Notes under the pieces: generated by a model
The model's database searches: none
What the model was told of the DNA's origin: nothing
What the model saw: the letters and a program-made list of their open reading frames with translations, nothing else
Program-made: the position numbers and the translations under genes
Assembly (NCBI RefSeq): GCF_000715075.1
Contig: NC_134085.1
Coordinates: 131,358,716-131,422,715, forward strand
Origin: Nicotiana tabacum
Taxonomy: Eukaryota > Streptophyta > Magnoliopsida > Solanales > Solanaceae
Reading direction: 5' to 3'
Length of the DNA: 64,000 nt
Shown here: in pieces, positions 12,593 to 24,375 of the stretch
Layout: each line of letters begins with the position of its first letter
Numbering within the stretch: the first letter of the stretch is position 1

Positions 12593-13390
12593 AACTCATT
12601 TTTTGTATCTCAATCGCCTGCCCCCATGATATGTAGAATTGCAAGAAGCTTGATACAGGATTTACTTCCCAAAAAGTGTCGTTGTGCAGGTTTTAATGTA
12701 TAGGATTTAGTGATGTAAAACTATATGTCATTAGTCAGTCTGCTGATCATTATACACAAACAGAGGAAATTTAATGCATTGTGTTTTTCTGCTACAATAC
12801 TGTCCCCGCTGTTATGTCATCTAATCTTTGTATTATTTCAATTTCTTCTTTATGGCCATCAATGAAGCCTTTAATGGAATTATTAAATTGTCATACATTT
12901 GTTATGTTGACGGATCTGATTTTTCTTTATTAACTGGCATACATTTGCTCTTTCTTCTTTAGTTATTTATTCTTTGTTACTAAACTAGCATACATTTGTT
13001 ATGTTAACAGATCAAATATTTGAATTCCGAAGAACCTATCCTTGAAGAAAGTGTCAGCAAGTTGCAGTACAAGAAGTTTATATTTTGTTAGGGGTGGTTT
13101 AAAGACACTGTTACATATGCTGCAATTTTATGTTTCTCTTTTAAGAATTATAAAAAATGATGTCATACGATATAGATTGGTTTCTGGTAAATATGATATT
13201 TTAGTTCTTTGTATTAACAAAGATATCAAGTATTTGGTTTATTTTCGAGTGTTGTTGGGTGTGTATGAAAGCATATAAACAATTATTTCTATTTATCTAA
13301 TTTAAATTTTCATAATTATATTTACTATAATTTTATATTGGATAAGGAAAATGTGGTCAATGAAACTCTTTAACTATGAGTTTCTCAAAC
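12593..13390. other. CACTA interior without recognisable features
   Basis: AT-rich sequence with only short frames (the longest, 13042-13278, has no recognisable motif). It contains an imperfect internal repeat of a CATACATTTG-containing phrase at about 12890-13000. Confidence 0.4.
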
Positions 13391-13394
13391 AGAT

Positions 13395-13763
13395 AAATGG
13401 GCATTAACGAAGAGAAATTTGGTTCTTAAAAGTAGTTATACATCTAACGAAGGGAATATCAGTAGCTAAAAGCATTTCTAATGATTGAATTAGTTGTTGT
13501 CATTAAAGACTTTTAACGACTGGATAATAAATTAGAGAAAAGAAAATCCTGTCGTTAAAAGGGATGTCTAATGACCAGAAATTATGTTGTCGTTAAAGGA
13601 TCTTTAACGACCAGATTGTAATCCGGTCGTTAACTTTTAACATCGGAGTTTTTAATGACCGGTGACGACCGGATTTTTTCTGGTCGTTAACAACTTATAA
13701 CGACTGAATTTGGGTTATTAACGACCAAATTTCCCCTCGCTAAAGGCATATTTTCTTGTAGTG
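13395..13763 (+). repeat. Right CACTA terminus and subterminal repeat array
   Basis: At least ten variants of TAACGACC / GGTCGTTA occur in both orientations, ending in CGCTAAAGGCATATTTTCTTGTAGTG-type sequence (terminal bases TTCTTGTAGTG). Arrays like this are the binding sites of the accessory CACTA transposase protein in characterised elements; the function here is inferred. Confidence 0.83.
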
Positions 13764-14137
13764 TCATCATCTAACTGAACCGAGCTGAAATCTATAATAT
13801 GAGATGGATCCACAATATACTTCCGGAGCATAGAAACATGAAATACCGGATGCACACTCGACAAGTTGGGTGGAAAAACAAGCTCATAACCCACCTCCCC
13901 AATCCTCCGAAGCACCTCAAAAGGCCCAATGAACCGAGGACTCAATTTACCCTTCTTCCCAAATCTCATAACACCCTTCATAATTGAAACCTTCAACAGA
14001 ACCTTCTCATCAACCATGTAGGACACATCCCGAACCTTCCTGTCAGCATAACTCTTTTGTCTTGACCGCGCTGTACGAAGCCTCTCCTGAATTACCTTCA
14101 CCTTTTCTAAAGCATCCTGCACCAAGTCTATCCCCAA
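13764..14137 (-). pseudogene. Tekay-A integrase C-terminal domain, up to the CACTA insertion
   Basis: The minus-strand frame contains the integrase tail typical of Tekay elements: LVQDALEKVKVIQERLRTA, RQKSYADRKVRD, GVMRFGKKGKLSPRFIGPFE and VHPVFHVSMLRKY. This GPY/F-like module precedes the chromodomain, whose remaining part is at 6032-6263. The frame is open across this piece. Upstream it joins 14162-14713 after a short interruption. The last residues before 13764 are the junction with the transposon end. Confidence 0.85.
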
Positions 14138-15017
14138 TAGCCTAGCCTCACTCGGCTCAAACTAACCAACTAGAGATCTACACCGCCTCTCATACAAAGC
14201 CTCATATGGAGCCATCTGAATACTCGACTGGTAGCTGTTGTTATAAGCAAACTCTATGAGCGGTAGAAACTGATCCCATGACCCTCCGAAATCAATGACA
14301 CAAGCACGCAACATGTCCTCCAATATCTGAATAGTGCGCTCGGACTGCCCATTCGTCTTGGGGTAAAAAGTTGTGCTCAACTCAACCTGAGTACCTAACT
14401 CTCACTGCACAGACCTCCAAAATTGCGAAGTAATCTGAGTGCTCCTATCTGAAATTATAGAAACCGGGACACCATGCAAATGAACAATCTCCCGGATATA
14501 GATCTCTGCCAATCGCTCTAAAGAATAGGTAGTACACACCGGAATGAAGTGCGCGGACTTGGTTAGCCGATCCACAATCACCCAAATAGCATCGAACTTC
14601 TTCAAAGTCCGTGGGAGCCCAACTAAAAAGTCCACGGTGATCCACTCCCACTTACACTCTAGAATATACATCCGCTGAAGCAAGCCACCCGGTCTCTGAT
14701 GCTCATATTTCACCTGCTAAAAATTGTGACAGCGAGCTACAAATCCCAATGTCCTTCTTCATTCTCCTCTACCAATAATGCTGTCTCAGATCCTAATACA
14801 TCTTCGCGGCCACCGGATTAATGGAATACCGCGAGCTATGGGCCTCATCCAGAATCAACTCCCGAAGCCCATCTATATTGGGCACACATATCCGACCCTG
14901 CATCTTCAACACCCCATCATCACCAATGGTCACATCTCTGGTATCATCATGCTGAACTCTGTCCTTAAAGACAAGCAAATGAGGATTATCATATCGGCTG
15001 CTCTCTGATGCGATCAT
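14138..15017 (-). pseudogene. Tekay-A integrase catalytic region
   Basis: Pieces at 15017-14793, 14713-14402 and 14380-14162 make up a Ty3/gypsy integrase. The zinc-binding region is recognisable (LRELILDEAHSSRYSI), but the second histidine position is N and the last cysteine position appears as F. The catalytic core is visible as ITVDFLVGLP (first Asp), IISDRSTQ (second Asp, with the usual G replaced by S) and [10 protein letters not shown] (Glu). It ends in [14 protein letters not shown]. Several stops and frame changes separate the pieces, so it cannot make a working enzyme. Confidence 0.87.
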
Positions 15018-15641
15018 ATAAGGAAGACCGAGAAATCACACAAGCCAAAACCCGACTAGGCTCCGAAATATCTAACCTCATGAACCGATTGACCAAGGCC
15101 TGCACATCAACTGCAAGAGGTCTCTCCCCAGCTGGAATATATGCCAAACTCCCCATACTCACCGCCTTCCAGCTCAAAGCATCGACCACCACATTGGCCT
15201 TCCCTTGATGGTACAAAATAGTAATATCATAATCCTTTAGCAACTCCAACCATCTCCGCTGCCTCAAATTGAGATCCTTCTGTTTGAACAAGTGTTGGAG
15301 GCTATGATGATCGGTAAACATCTCACAAGACATACTATACAAATAATTCCTCCAAATTTTCAACGCGTGAACATTGGCGTCTCCAACTCCAAATCATAAA
15401 CATGGTAGTTCTTCTTATGGGGCTTCAACTAGCGAGAAACATAAGCAATGACTCTACCCTTCTGCATCAACACACACACAATACCCACTCTCAAAGCATC
15501 ACAATACACGGTATATAAACCTGATGATGATGGCAAAACTAATACCGAAGTTGTGGTTAAGACAGTCTTAAACTTCTGAAAGCTCTCTTCACACTCGTTC
15601 GACCACCTGAATAGGGCACCCTTTTGAGTCAACTTGGTCAA
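14989..15641 (-). pseudogene. Tekay-A RNase H domain
   Basis: Two frames (15641-15429 and 15363-14989) carry the gypsy RNase H. The first shows TKLTQKGALFRWSNECEESF and YTVYCDALRVGI, in which the usual CDAS and LG residues are altered. The second shows [30 protein letters not shown] and ANVVVDALS, which match the active-site strand and closing motif. Frame breaks lie between the two pieces. The domain removes the RNA strand during reverse transcription. Confidence 0.87.
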
Positions 15642-16364
15642 GGGAGATGCGATAGATGAGAATCCCTAAACAAACTGACGGTAATACCCTGCCAAACCAA
15701 GGAAGTTGTGAATCTCTGTAGCTAAGGACGGTTTGGGCCAACTCTAAACCGCCTTTCTCTTCTTCGGATCAACCTGAATACCCCTCGCTGGACATCACGT
15801 TCCCCAATAAAGCCACTGAACTGAGCCAAAATTCCACTTGAAGAACTTTGCATAAAGCTTTTCTTCCCTCAATCTCTGCAACACAACTCTCAAATACTCC
15901 ATGTTCTCCTCCTAACTACGCGAGTACACCAAAATATCATCAATAAAGACTATGACAAATGAGTTGAGATAAGGCCGAAACACATTGTTCATCAAATGCA
16001 TGAACATTGTTGGGGCATTGGTCAGCCCAAAAGACATCACCAAGAATTCATAATGACCATATCGAGTCCTGAAAGCTGTCTTTAGAATATCCGAGTCCCT
16101 GATCTTTAACTGGTGATAACCTGGACGGAGATTAATCTTGGAGAACACTTTCGCTCCCTGAAGCTGGTCGAATAAATCATCAATACGAGGCAAATGATAC
16201 TTGTTCTTAATTGTTACTTTGTTCAACTGCCTATAATCAATGCACATCCTCATAGTGCCATCCTTCTTCTTCACAAACAGAACCGGCGCACCCCAAGGCG
16301 ATACGCTAGACCGAATGAACCCCTTATCAAGAAGTTCCTGAAGTTGCTCCTTAACCTCTTTCAA
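15642..16364 (-). pseudogene. Tekay-A reverse transcriptase
   Basis: The frame 16364-15912 gives the fingers and palm: [38 protein letters not shown], the catalytic strand [15 protein letters not shown] (FIDD) and [12 protein letters not shown]. The thumb and connection (15911-15642) can be followed only through stops and frameshifts. The sequence is clearly of the Tekay/Del lineage. One catalytic-region residue differs from the usual pattern (SKINLRPGY instead of SKIDLRSGY), so the first palm aspartate is lost. Confidence 0.9.
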
Positions 16365-17036
16365 CTCGCTGGTGCCATATGATACGGTGGAATAGAAATG
16401 GGCTAAGTGCCAGGCACCATGTCAATAGCAAAATCAATATCCCTATCCGGTGGCATGTCCGGTAGGTCTGTAGGAAACACATCCCTCACAACTGGAACAG
16501 AACCAATACTGGGAGTCTCTGCACCGACATCCCTCTCAAAGGATAAATACAAAAGACAACCCTTCTCAACCATATGCTAGGCCTTCAAGAACGAAATTAC
16601 TCTACTGGGACATAATCGATCGAACCTCGCCAATCAATCCGTGGCACACTCGGTATAGCCAATGTCACTGTCTTAGCATGACAGTCCAATATAGCATGAC
16701 ATAGAGATAGGCAATCCATGCCCAAGATAACATAAAAATCCACCATACATAATAACAAAAGATCGACTCAGGTCTCCAGACCCCTAATAGTTACCACACA
16801 CGACTGGTACACACAGTTTACAATAACGCCCATCGGAGTAGACACATGAACAGGTGAAATAAGAGATTCACGAGGAGTATACAAATAACGAGCAAAGTAT
16901 GATGACACATAAGAATAAGTGGAACAAGGATCAAATAATACAGAGGCATCTCTGTGGTAGACTGAGACAATACATATGATCATGACATCTGAAACAACAA
17001 CATCGGGTCTAGTTGGAAGTGCATAGAAATGGGCCT
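16365..17036 (-). pseudogene. Tekay-A protease and protease-RT linker
   Basis: Minus-strand frame from 17036 to 16768: AHFYALPTRPDVVVSD, then RDASVLFDPCSTYSYVSSYF. The last matches the chromovirus aspartic protease with its DPGSTYS active site, here DPC. The linker to reverse transcriptase (16767-16365) is interrupted by stops. At 17036 the gene is cut by the Ogre insertion and resumes at 39217. The junction shows that most of gag was already missing before the insertion. Confidence 0.85.
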
Positions 17037-17826
17037 TGTAAGCACGTGATTTTTGCTTCACGGACAATCACTCCAAAAGAAAACAAAAATAGTGACCAGT
17101 GACCTCGCTGTACAAATTTTCAATTTTTCATGACATGTACTGCTAGTCATTTGTGGTTCGTCCCATTTTTGCATTTTTGATCTTATCAATCAAAATACAA
17201 AGTATGTCTGTCATGGTAATCAAACCGTAATTCGGTCGTTGAAAGAAAATTCAAAAAAATATATATATGTGCATCGTTCGTTCTAGGTTGTGATTTAACT
17301 TACTTAAACATTTTAATTTGGTGTGATAATTGTGTTGAAGTGTTACATTGTTGTTTGTTTTAATTACATTTGTTTTATTATTTATTTTATTATTTCATTT
17401 TTGTTTTTAAAATTAGAAAACAAAGAAAAGAGTGATGAAAATCGATTTGGGCCCAGGAAATAACAAAAAATAGGCCCAAAACCGGCACTAAAGTCCAGTC
17501 CAAATCCGGCCTGCCCAAACATCGATTCAAACGACGCCATATCAGCGTCCTTATTGGAGCCGTTGATCTGACTCAAACAAACGGTCCTGATCAGGCCACT
17601 CATTCAACCCCAAACGACGTCGTCTTAGGCAATTGATCTAAGCCGTCCAACCCCTGGATCCAACGGACCCAGGCTTTTCCCCTAAACCCGTCCAATTTTG
17701 ACCTGATCCAGCCTTACCCGGTCTCACCCACTATCAAAACCCAAACGACACCGTCTTCCCTGAGTGAATAGATCCTGGCCATAGATCTCATTTGATCCAA
17801 CGGCCAGGATCTAAACCCCTAGATCA

Positions 17827-17833
17827 TATATAA
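17827..17833 (+). promoter_or_regulatory. Candidate TATA box in the Ogre 5' LTR
   Basis: TATATAA in the context GATCATATATAAGCTTTC, 790 bases into the LTR and repeated at 36032-36038. An alternative TATAAATA lies at 20349-20356 (38444-38451 in the other LTR). Sequence alone does not show which one starts genomic transcripts. Confidence 0.5.
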
Positions 17834-18215
17834 GCTTTCTATCATACCCCAAGCCCCCTATCCGAACCCCCCTCCACTCATCGTCCTCACCAAACACTGA
17901 AACCCCCCAAACCCTAGCAGCCGCCCTGATTTCCCTTTCACCAGAACCCGGTGGCATGAATGCCGATAACCCCCTCCTAAACACCCTAGGACCACCTCAC
18001 TCTCCTGAACATGGATCTATAACCCCCTAGCCTCGAATCACCTTCCTTCGTCTCGAATCTTCATTTGAAGATTCGAGTCAAGCTCTGACTTACCCCGGTT
18101 TACCCCAGCTTCGCACCAGACAACCCCCGAACCTCCCTCGTGACCAAACCATGTTTGGTTTGGTCCGAATCTGACCAGGGAAACACGAATCCCAGATCTG
18201 CTGTTCTGAACCCTA

Positions 18216-18540
18216 GGGTTCCTCGTGCCTGTTCCTGCCTATTCCGTGCCTGTTCCGTGCCTGTTTAAACCAAGAGTTTATGGTCTAATGGACCTTAATC
18301 GAAGTGTTTCCCAAAACACTTCGATTAAGGGTTCCTCGTGCCTATTCCGTGCCTGTTCCGTGCCTGTTTAAACCAAGAGTTTATGGTCTAATAGACCTTA
18401 ATCGAAGTGTTTCTCAAAACACTTCGATTAAGGGTTCTTCGTGCCTGTTCCGTGCCTGTTCCGTGCCTGTTTAAACCAAGAATTTATGGTCTAATGGACC
18501 TTAATCGAAGTGTTTCTCATTTGAGAAACACTTCGATTAA
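18216..18540 (+). repeat. Tandem hairpin-forming repeat, three copies
   Basis: Copies at 18216-18328, 18329-18431 and 18432-18540. Each contains CCGTGCCTGTTTAAACCAAG and a palindrome. In copies 1 and 2 the arms are TTAATCGAAGTGTTT and its complement (15 bp). In copy 3 they extend to 19 bp with a 2-base centre. The 3' LTR has only two copies. Confidence 0.9.
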
Positions 18541-21125
18541 AGTCCGTTAAACCTTGAGAAGGGTCTGTTCAAACAAGTTTGATTTTTCTGATTTTTCTTT
18601 CAAAGATTTTAAGGTAAGTTTGTCTTCTCTTCTTTACTCCAGTTCGTGTGTTTGTTAAAGGTCTATTCGTATGGCCAAATATCTTGTTCGAATTGTGTTT
18701 TGAATTTTTACCAACTGTTTTCTCACACCTTGCCTGGACCTCTGTATTTGATCAAATGTTTCCTCATTCACTAATAATGCGTGTGTATGTGAACTGCATA
18801 ATTTACTGAATTGAAACTGTTTGAGTAATCAACCCCCAAGTTAACCTCAGTATTGACATGTGCAATCTGACCCCTTGCTGATACTGTTTGATTCTAATCC
18901 TTGGCTTTGATTGTGTATGTTGTATAGTTGATTCATGTCGTCAAATAGTTTTAGCTGTTTGAATGGTAACAACTTGATTTGTCTCGCTGAACATTGCTTG
19001 AATCAAAATTGAAGATCGACTATAGCTACTTACAATTGATGTATTTGAATCAGAAATATAAAGGGATTGTTTCTGTTTAGTTGCAGTTGGAATTGGAGGG
19101 CATGTGCACTTGTGCACAACATGTGCATAAAGCCCTTTTGGATTAAAATAGTTTGACAGCACATGCTGTTAGATTATATTCTTGCTGCCCATACTTTGGC
19201 TAAATAAATAAGAGGTTAGAACACTTTAACAACAAATATAGAGAGGGGCTGTCAGGGATCTCATGGGAGTTTTGTTATTTAAAATAATTGAGTGGAAAAA
19301 CAACAGGGAGGAGGGAATTTTGAGTTGTCCAGCAGGCTGTAAAGTGCTGGGATTAGGCTATAAGAAGGGGAACCTTCCGTTAGAGGAAAGGGGATTATTT
19401 CTTTTTTTGGAGCCTAAAAGAGAAGATTTTCTTAAAAAACTGCAAGAAAGAAACATAAATTCTGAGAACATTGTAACCAAACACTGTCTGAAAACTACAG
19501 AAGAGTTCACATTGGTCAAGTTGTCTTGGCCAAGTTCTGTTGTTTGCCCTGATTGAGCTGCTTGTGATTGTTGAACTGCTGGTGTTGCTGCATTAAATAC
19601 TCTGTTATTTCTGTGGGTTCATTACTCTGGTTCTGGGATTGTTGTTTGTTGCTCAACTGCTCGTGAGCTTCATCATTGTTGGCTGGTTGTTGTTGCTGTG
19701 TTGTTGCTATGTATCTGCTGTTGCTGTGTTTGTTGCATACTACTCAGCTGATCATTCCTTTCTTCTTTTGCTTGGCTATACCAGGTACACGATTAGAACA
19801 TTGTCAATGTAACTTGAAGGCTGAGCATTAATACAAAAGAGAAGATCTGAGGATTTTTTTGACTGATATGTTAAACCTCATGTAATGCATGATAGTTTGC
19901 AGTGTTGTTTGGATACTGAAGATAGTTTGCATGCCTAGTAGATATCAATTGTAGGGTAATTAAACGTTAGTTTGTATATGCAGGCTAGTAGATAAAAGTA
20001 TTCCCAATGCAGTAGGTTGAATCTTAGATTTCGTTTAATTGTGTGGTATATTCTGTAATGTATGCCAAGCATGAAAACTGTACATTATTAGCTAAGCTCT
20101 TTCTCTTCTGATAAATTGTCTCATATAACTGGTAAACCACACGTTAAGACAAAGAACACAAAGCTTGCAATTTCAACCTCATGAAGGTCGAGCCCAGGTC
20201 AAAACAGACCAAGTAGGCCCGCATCGAACAAACAGTGGCCCAAGTCTGGCCCATCCCGCATGAGCTGGATTTGGGCCCGTAATGTTCAATCAGCTGTCCG
20301 TGTGCGTAATCACGTTTACTTATTATGTAAAAGCATGTTGAATCCTGCTATAAATAAGCCTACAAGCATGTAATTAACTAGAACTATTTCTGTTTTCTAT
20401 TAGTAGAGACAAACGCGACAAGAAACGTAGTTGCTATAGGATATCCTTTTAAAATAAGGACGAGATGAGCCTCGACAAAAATAAAGAAAAACGCACAAAT
20501 TGCGGGGCCCTCGTCAAATGTATATATTGAAGCATTCAGTCCCCAAGGTGGGTCGTTTAGCAAATCTCACGACCCTCCCGGAATAATAACGCGATAGCCT
20601 CTTTAAGCGCGTATTTAATAAATCTTACCTTCCTAAACTCGGGTGCACATTGATGTGACCCAAATCCAAATCTCAACGGAGTCAAAGCGTGTCGATGACT
20701 ACGGGTACATTGATTGTAACGTGGTTCGAGATACATTTTATAACGTTGCAATTCTTGATAAAAATAACGGTAAATGAGAAAAGCGGTTGAAAGATAAAAT
20801 TTGCACATAAGTTCATATTGTATTTAAAATCAGATAAATAAGCCAAATATAACAGTTGAGCGACCGTGCTAGAACCACGGAACTCGGGAATGCCTAACAC
20901 CTTCTCCCGGGTTAACAAAATTCCTTATCCGGATTTCTGGTACGCAGACTGTAATATAGAGTCATTCTTTTCCTCGATTCGGGATTAAAATTGGTGCCTT
21001 GGGACACCCTAAATCTCCCAAGTGGCGACTCTGAAATAATTAAACAAATCCCGTTTCGATTGTCCTTTAATTGGAAAAACTCCCTTGTACCCTCTCGGGT
21101 GCGGAAAAAGGAGGTGTGACAGCTC

Positions 21126-21143
21126 TGGCGACTCTGCTGGGGA
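21126..21143 (+). other. Ogre primer-binding site
   Basis: TGGCGACTCTGCTGGGGA lies four bases after the LTR. This is the form seen at Ogre primer sites, which are reported to use a tRNA-Arg primer. The tRNA identity is from memory of the family and was not checked here. Confidence 0.75.
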
Positions 21144-21948
21144 CTAATGTCCAGAACCACTGGTTCAGGGTTAGAAATTCGAGCTTAGATGAATTGTTAT
21201 ATTTGGTTTTATCTGATTTTGTTACATGATACATGCCTAATGTGCTAAATGATGCTTTTACCGCTTTGATATTATGTGAACTGTATATAAACTGTGCCGA
21301 AACCCTTCTCTTCTTACCTCCGGGGAGAAACTCGCTGGTCGAGACTCCCTATTCTGTTAGTGTCATACCCTGAAATAAGAAAGAGGTCGGACAAGTTACA
21401 AAGCCGGACGATCTCGCGGGTCCCCGGTACGTAGCCCCCTCCTCGACCCGAGTTGTCCGCTCGGGTACACAGTCTAGAACAAATACCCAGGTTATAAACC
21501 TAGTATAACGAAACTTCATGCCGGATCCCTAGTAGGAACGCTTATTTGCATCATGTTGCATTTGACTTAGGGGACTCAACACAGGGGTTGGGTCCGTCTA
21601 GGACAGGCAACCTGAAATGAAAAGACCATCCTGCTGCATCCTACTTGTTTGCGCATTTATTTGCTTCAGTTCCGCATGCTGACCGGTTTCTAAAAAAAAA
21701 AAACAAAATTTAGCAAAAAGGGTCAAAAAAAATATTCTCTTTAATTACTTTCAAAAAGGGGTATTTATTTTTTTTAAGAAAAAAAATGGAAAATTCGTAA
21801 TTCAAAAAAAAAATGTTGTTTCTTTAATGTACCTTTTCTATATTTTCAAAAAAAATAAATATATTTTCTTTAGTCTTTATCTCTTTTCAAAAAGAAAAAT
21901 ATATTCTTGCTTTCTGGGTTTAATTGATTTTTCTATTCATGATGTACC

Positions 21949-22010
21949 GAACTACGCCGGTTTGATTCTCACCGGATGTGAGATACGTAGGCAACCCTCG
22001 TCGGGTTCAA
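21949..22010 (+). ncRNA. Two-hairpin motif, copy A (5' leader of Ogre)
   Basis: GAACTACG, then TGATT, hairpin 1 CTCAC/GTGAG (loop CGGAT), ATACGTAGGC, and hairpin 2 AACCC/GGGTT (loop TCGTC). It is classed as a candidate structured RNA element because the other three copies keep the frame and the pairing but change the stem bases. Confidence 0.55.
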
Positions 22011-22326
22011 CCCCATTTTTGCTAAAATAGCCAAAATCAATAAATAAATAAAAAAAAATGTGTCAAATTTTAAAGAGTCATAAATAAGTCAGGTGATGCT
22101 GTTTTGTCATAAAAAGCCGAATGTTCCCGAAAGGGACGCCGGAAGGCTGACTTTGCATAAAACAGCCACCTTTGGGTCTTGTTTAGTATTTTTGTCCAGT
22201 TGACCCACACGGCCTTAAAATCTTTGTCCCCAAAGTACTTAAAGGTCGTGTTCAAAACTTGATCCCCTTTGTAAAATATTATTGAGTCAAGTCATTTTGT
22301 TAAAACCACCTTAATAAATGTGCAGG

Positions 22327-24375
22327 ATGAGCACGATGCAAAATGAACATTTTTCAATAATGACCAAAATCCCTGTCAAGTTACGGCTATAGTGGAATGA
22401 TCTAGGTGTTGAAGGACAAAATGAGGTCAAGAAATATTTGAAAGGTCTCGTGGGTTTGTTGGAAATCCAACCTCGGGGAGATATCATAAGAGCTTTGGTT
22501 ATCTACTGGGACCCGGCGCACAATGTTTTCCATTTCTCTGATTTTGAACTCACCCCGACTTTGGAAGAAATGGCTGGGTACATCGGAATTGCTGAACTTC
22601 CGTTAAAGCAAAAATACTTGGTCGCCCCAAGAGCTGTCACGGTACATCGGTTCCTCGATTCACTGAAGATACCCAGAACGGTCCACAACCCGGATCTGGC
22701 TGCCGGTTTTTGCACTCCATGCTTCATATATGATAGGTACGGTCATGAAGAGGGATTCAATAATCCAATCAACAAACTGTGCAGCAAAGGTATTCGTCAG
22801 AAGTGGGACAAACACAGACGGGTAGCCTTCATGATGATGTTCCTGGGCCTTCTGGTATTTCCAAGGAAAGACGGAAACATTGATTTGAAGATATCCGGGG
22901 TCATCAGCACCTTACTCACGCAAAGTGACAGTACTCTCGTGCCTATGGTGGTATCTGACATCTTCCGAGCCCTCACAGCTTGTAAAGCTGGGGGAAAATT
23001 TTTCGAAGGTTGTAACTTGCTCCTACAAATGTGGATGACCGAGCACCTCTGCCATCGTTCCGAGATTTTGAGCCATGGTTCCCCGGAAAAGACTTGCATA
23101 GAAGAATTTTACACGAGAACCAAAGAGATCAGTTTGCCCAAAGGAGTCCTGGCATGGACCTCGTTCTTTCAAGCTCTTACTGCCAGCCAAATACAATGGA
23201 CGCTGGGATGGTTGCCTGTTGATGAGGTCATATATATGCCGGCAGCTAAAACTCATTTCTTACTGATGGGGCTTAAGAGCATTCAACCTTACGCGCCCTG
23301 CCGAGTTTTGAGACAGCTCGGAAGATGCCAGACAGTACCTCATGAGGAAGATCTTAGCACTCAAGCAGTTGAGATAAGTCCTGACGGACAGTTTCCAGAA
23401 GCGAAAATTTGCCAAATCTGGAGTGAGTGTCAATATTTGAAATCAGATACTTGCGTACGGGATCGAGCCAAAGGTGAGACGGCACCAGGTTACCTTGCAT
23501 GGTATAGAAGGGAACTTGAGCATGAAAGGCCGGCTAAGAGACCCCACATCCTGAATTTCGCCGAATCGTCGCGAAAGCAGTGGGATTGGTTAGCGAAAGA
23601 AAAAGGATATTGCGCCGAAATCAGCAGATTGAAGCAACAAGTGGAAAGCTTGAAATATGAGCACAACGTGCAAGTTGCTACCGATCTGGGAGAGCAGAAC
23701 AGGTTAATTCAGGAAAATGAAATGCTCAGAGCACAGATCAAACAGATAAGGATGGATGCGGATAAACAGCCAAGGCGTCGATCAGATGAGCAGTTGATAA
23801 AAAGGCTAAAAGGCAAGGTCAGGGAATGACAAGAGGATTTAGAGAAATCTAAAAACGTCATAACAGAGTTCAGGGCACAGTGGGATACAAGAGCAGATAA
23901 GCATTGCCGATACTTGAATCAATTGGAAGGCGACCACGAGAAAACTGTTGCTAAAATGAAGAGAGAGATGACTACACTTGAGATTAGAGCAGCTAATCAG
24001 GCCAAGGATTTCCAAATCGAGAGCAGATACTGGAACGACTTGTTGGCCCAGATGAAGTTAGAAGTAAGGCAACTGAAGCATCAACATATACAGGATGCTC
24101 AGGCATTCAAGATATGTAGCGATCAGATAAAACGCCTACTCATGGAGAAGAAGCGAACCAGAGATAGGATCAAGGCCATTGCCCATGCCATCACCAGACG
24201 ATGTCTACGATGTGAGAACATGACCAGCGTTACCGTCCTCTCGGCAGTGATGGGTTATGTCAAGCAGACGATGCATGAGCTGGAGCAACTTGAGAGGGAT
24301 CTCGCACCTAGGACCGCGGCAAGGCCGAACGATGCCCCGCGGACACCAATTTTCAAAACCATAATGTACTCATAA
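22327..24375 (+). pseudogene. Ogre ORF1 (DUF7745-like), two in-frame stops
   Basis: One frame of 683 codons, interrupted by TAG at 22390-22392 and TGA at 23827-23829. The N-terminal half resembles the plant DUF7745 / mobile-domain-like proteins encoded upstream of gag in Ogre elements: ALVIYWDPAHNVFHFSDFEL, EEMAGYIG, KHRRVAFMMMFLGLLVFPR, and ALTACKAGGKFFEGCNLLLQ. The C-terminal half (about residues 400-640) is a long heptad-rich, charged coiled coil. The biochemical role of ORF1 is unknown. The start was taken at the ATG at 22327 because the frame is continuous from there and follows the leader. The ORF is separated from gag by a 491-base gap holding an AATAAA and a hairpin motif. Confidence 0.82.

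Larger units (their letters stand above)
6264..13763 (+). mobile_element. CACTA (En/Spm) DNA transposon, 7.5 kb, inserted in the Tekay-A chromodomain
   Basis: The right terminus TTTCTTGTAGTG is the inverted form of CACTACAAGAAA. The left terminus is a decayed CCCTAAAGAAA. The element is flanked by a 3-bp duplication TCA (6261-6263 and 13764-13766), and removing it rejoins the chromodomain reading frame context. Both ends carry subterminal repeats built around TTAACGACC. The inside holds a degenerate gene of the plant Ptta/En/Spm 'Transposase_24' family, an RNase H fragment, two SINEs and long AT-rich intron-like sequence. I do not see the main CACTA transposase (TNPD/Transposase_21 type), so the copy is probably non-autonomous. 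Orientation is given by the transposase-like gene. Confidence 0.87.
17037..21121 (+). repeat. 5' LTR of the Ogre element
   Basis: Starts TGTAAGCACGTGATTTTTGC and ends GGAGGTGTGACA. It contains a TATA box at 17827-17833 followed by a leader rich in CCCTAG-type sequence, a three-copy hairpin repeat (18216-18540), and a strong splice-donor-like AAG^GTAAGT near 18613. It also has a 97-codon frame at 19263-19556 that is unchanged in the other LTR, glutamine-codon-like CTG/TTG repeats on the minus strand (about 19560-19740), and a second TATA-like box at 20349-20356. Near the 3' end CCCAAGTGGCGACTCTG partly matches the adjacent primer-binding site. Confidence 0.95.
21122..22326 (+). other. Ogre 5' leader
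   Basis: Non-coding leader of about 1.2 kb between the primer-binding site and ORF1. It has A/T homopolymer-rich stretches at 21690-21920, then the first copy of a two-hairpin motif at 21949-22010. No gene is visible in it. Confidence 0.75.
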
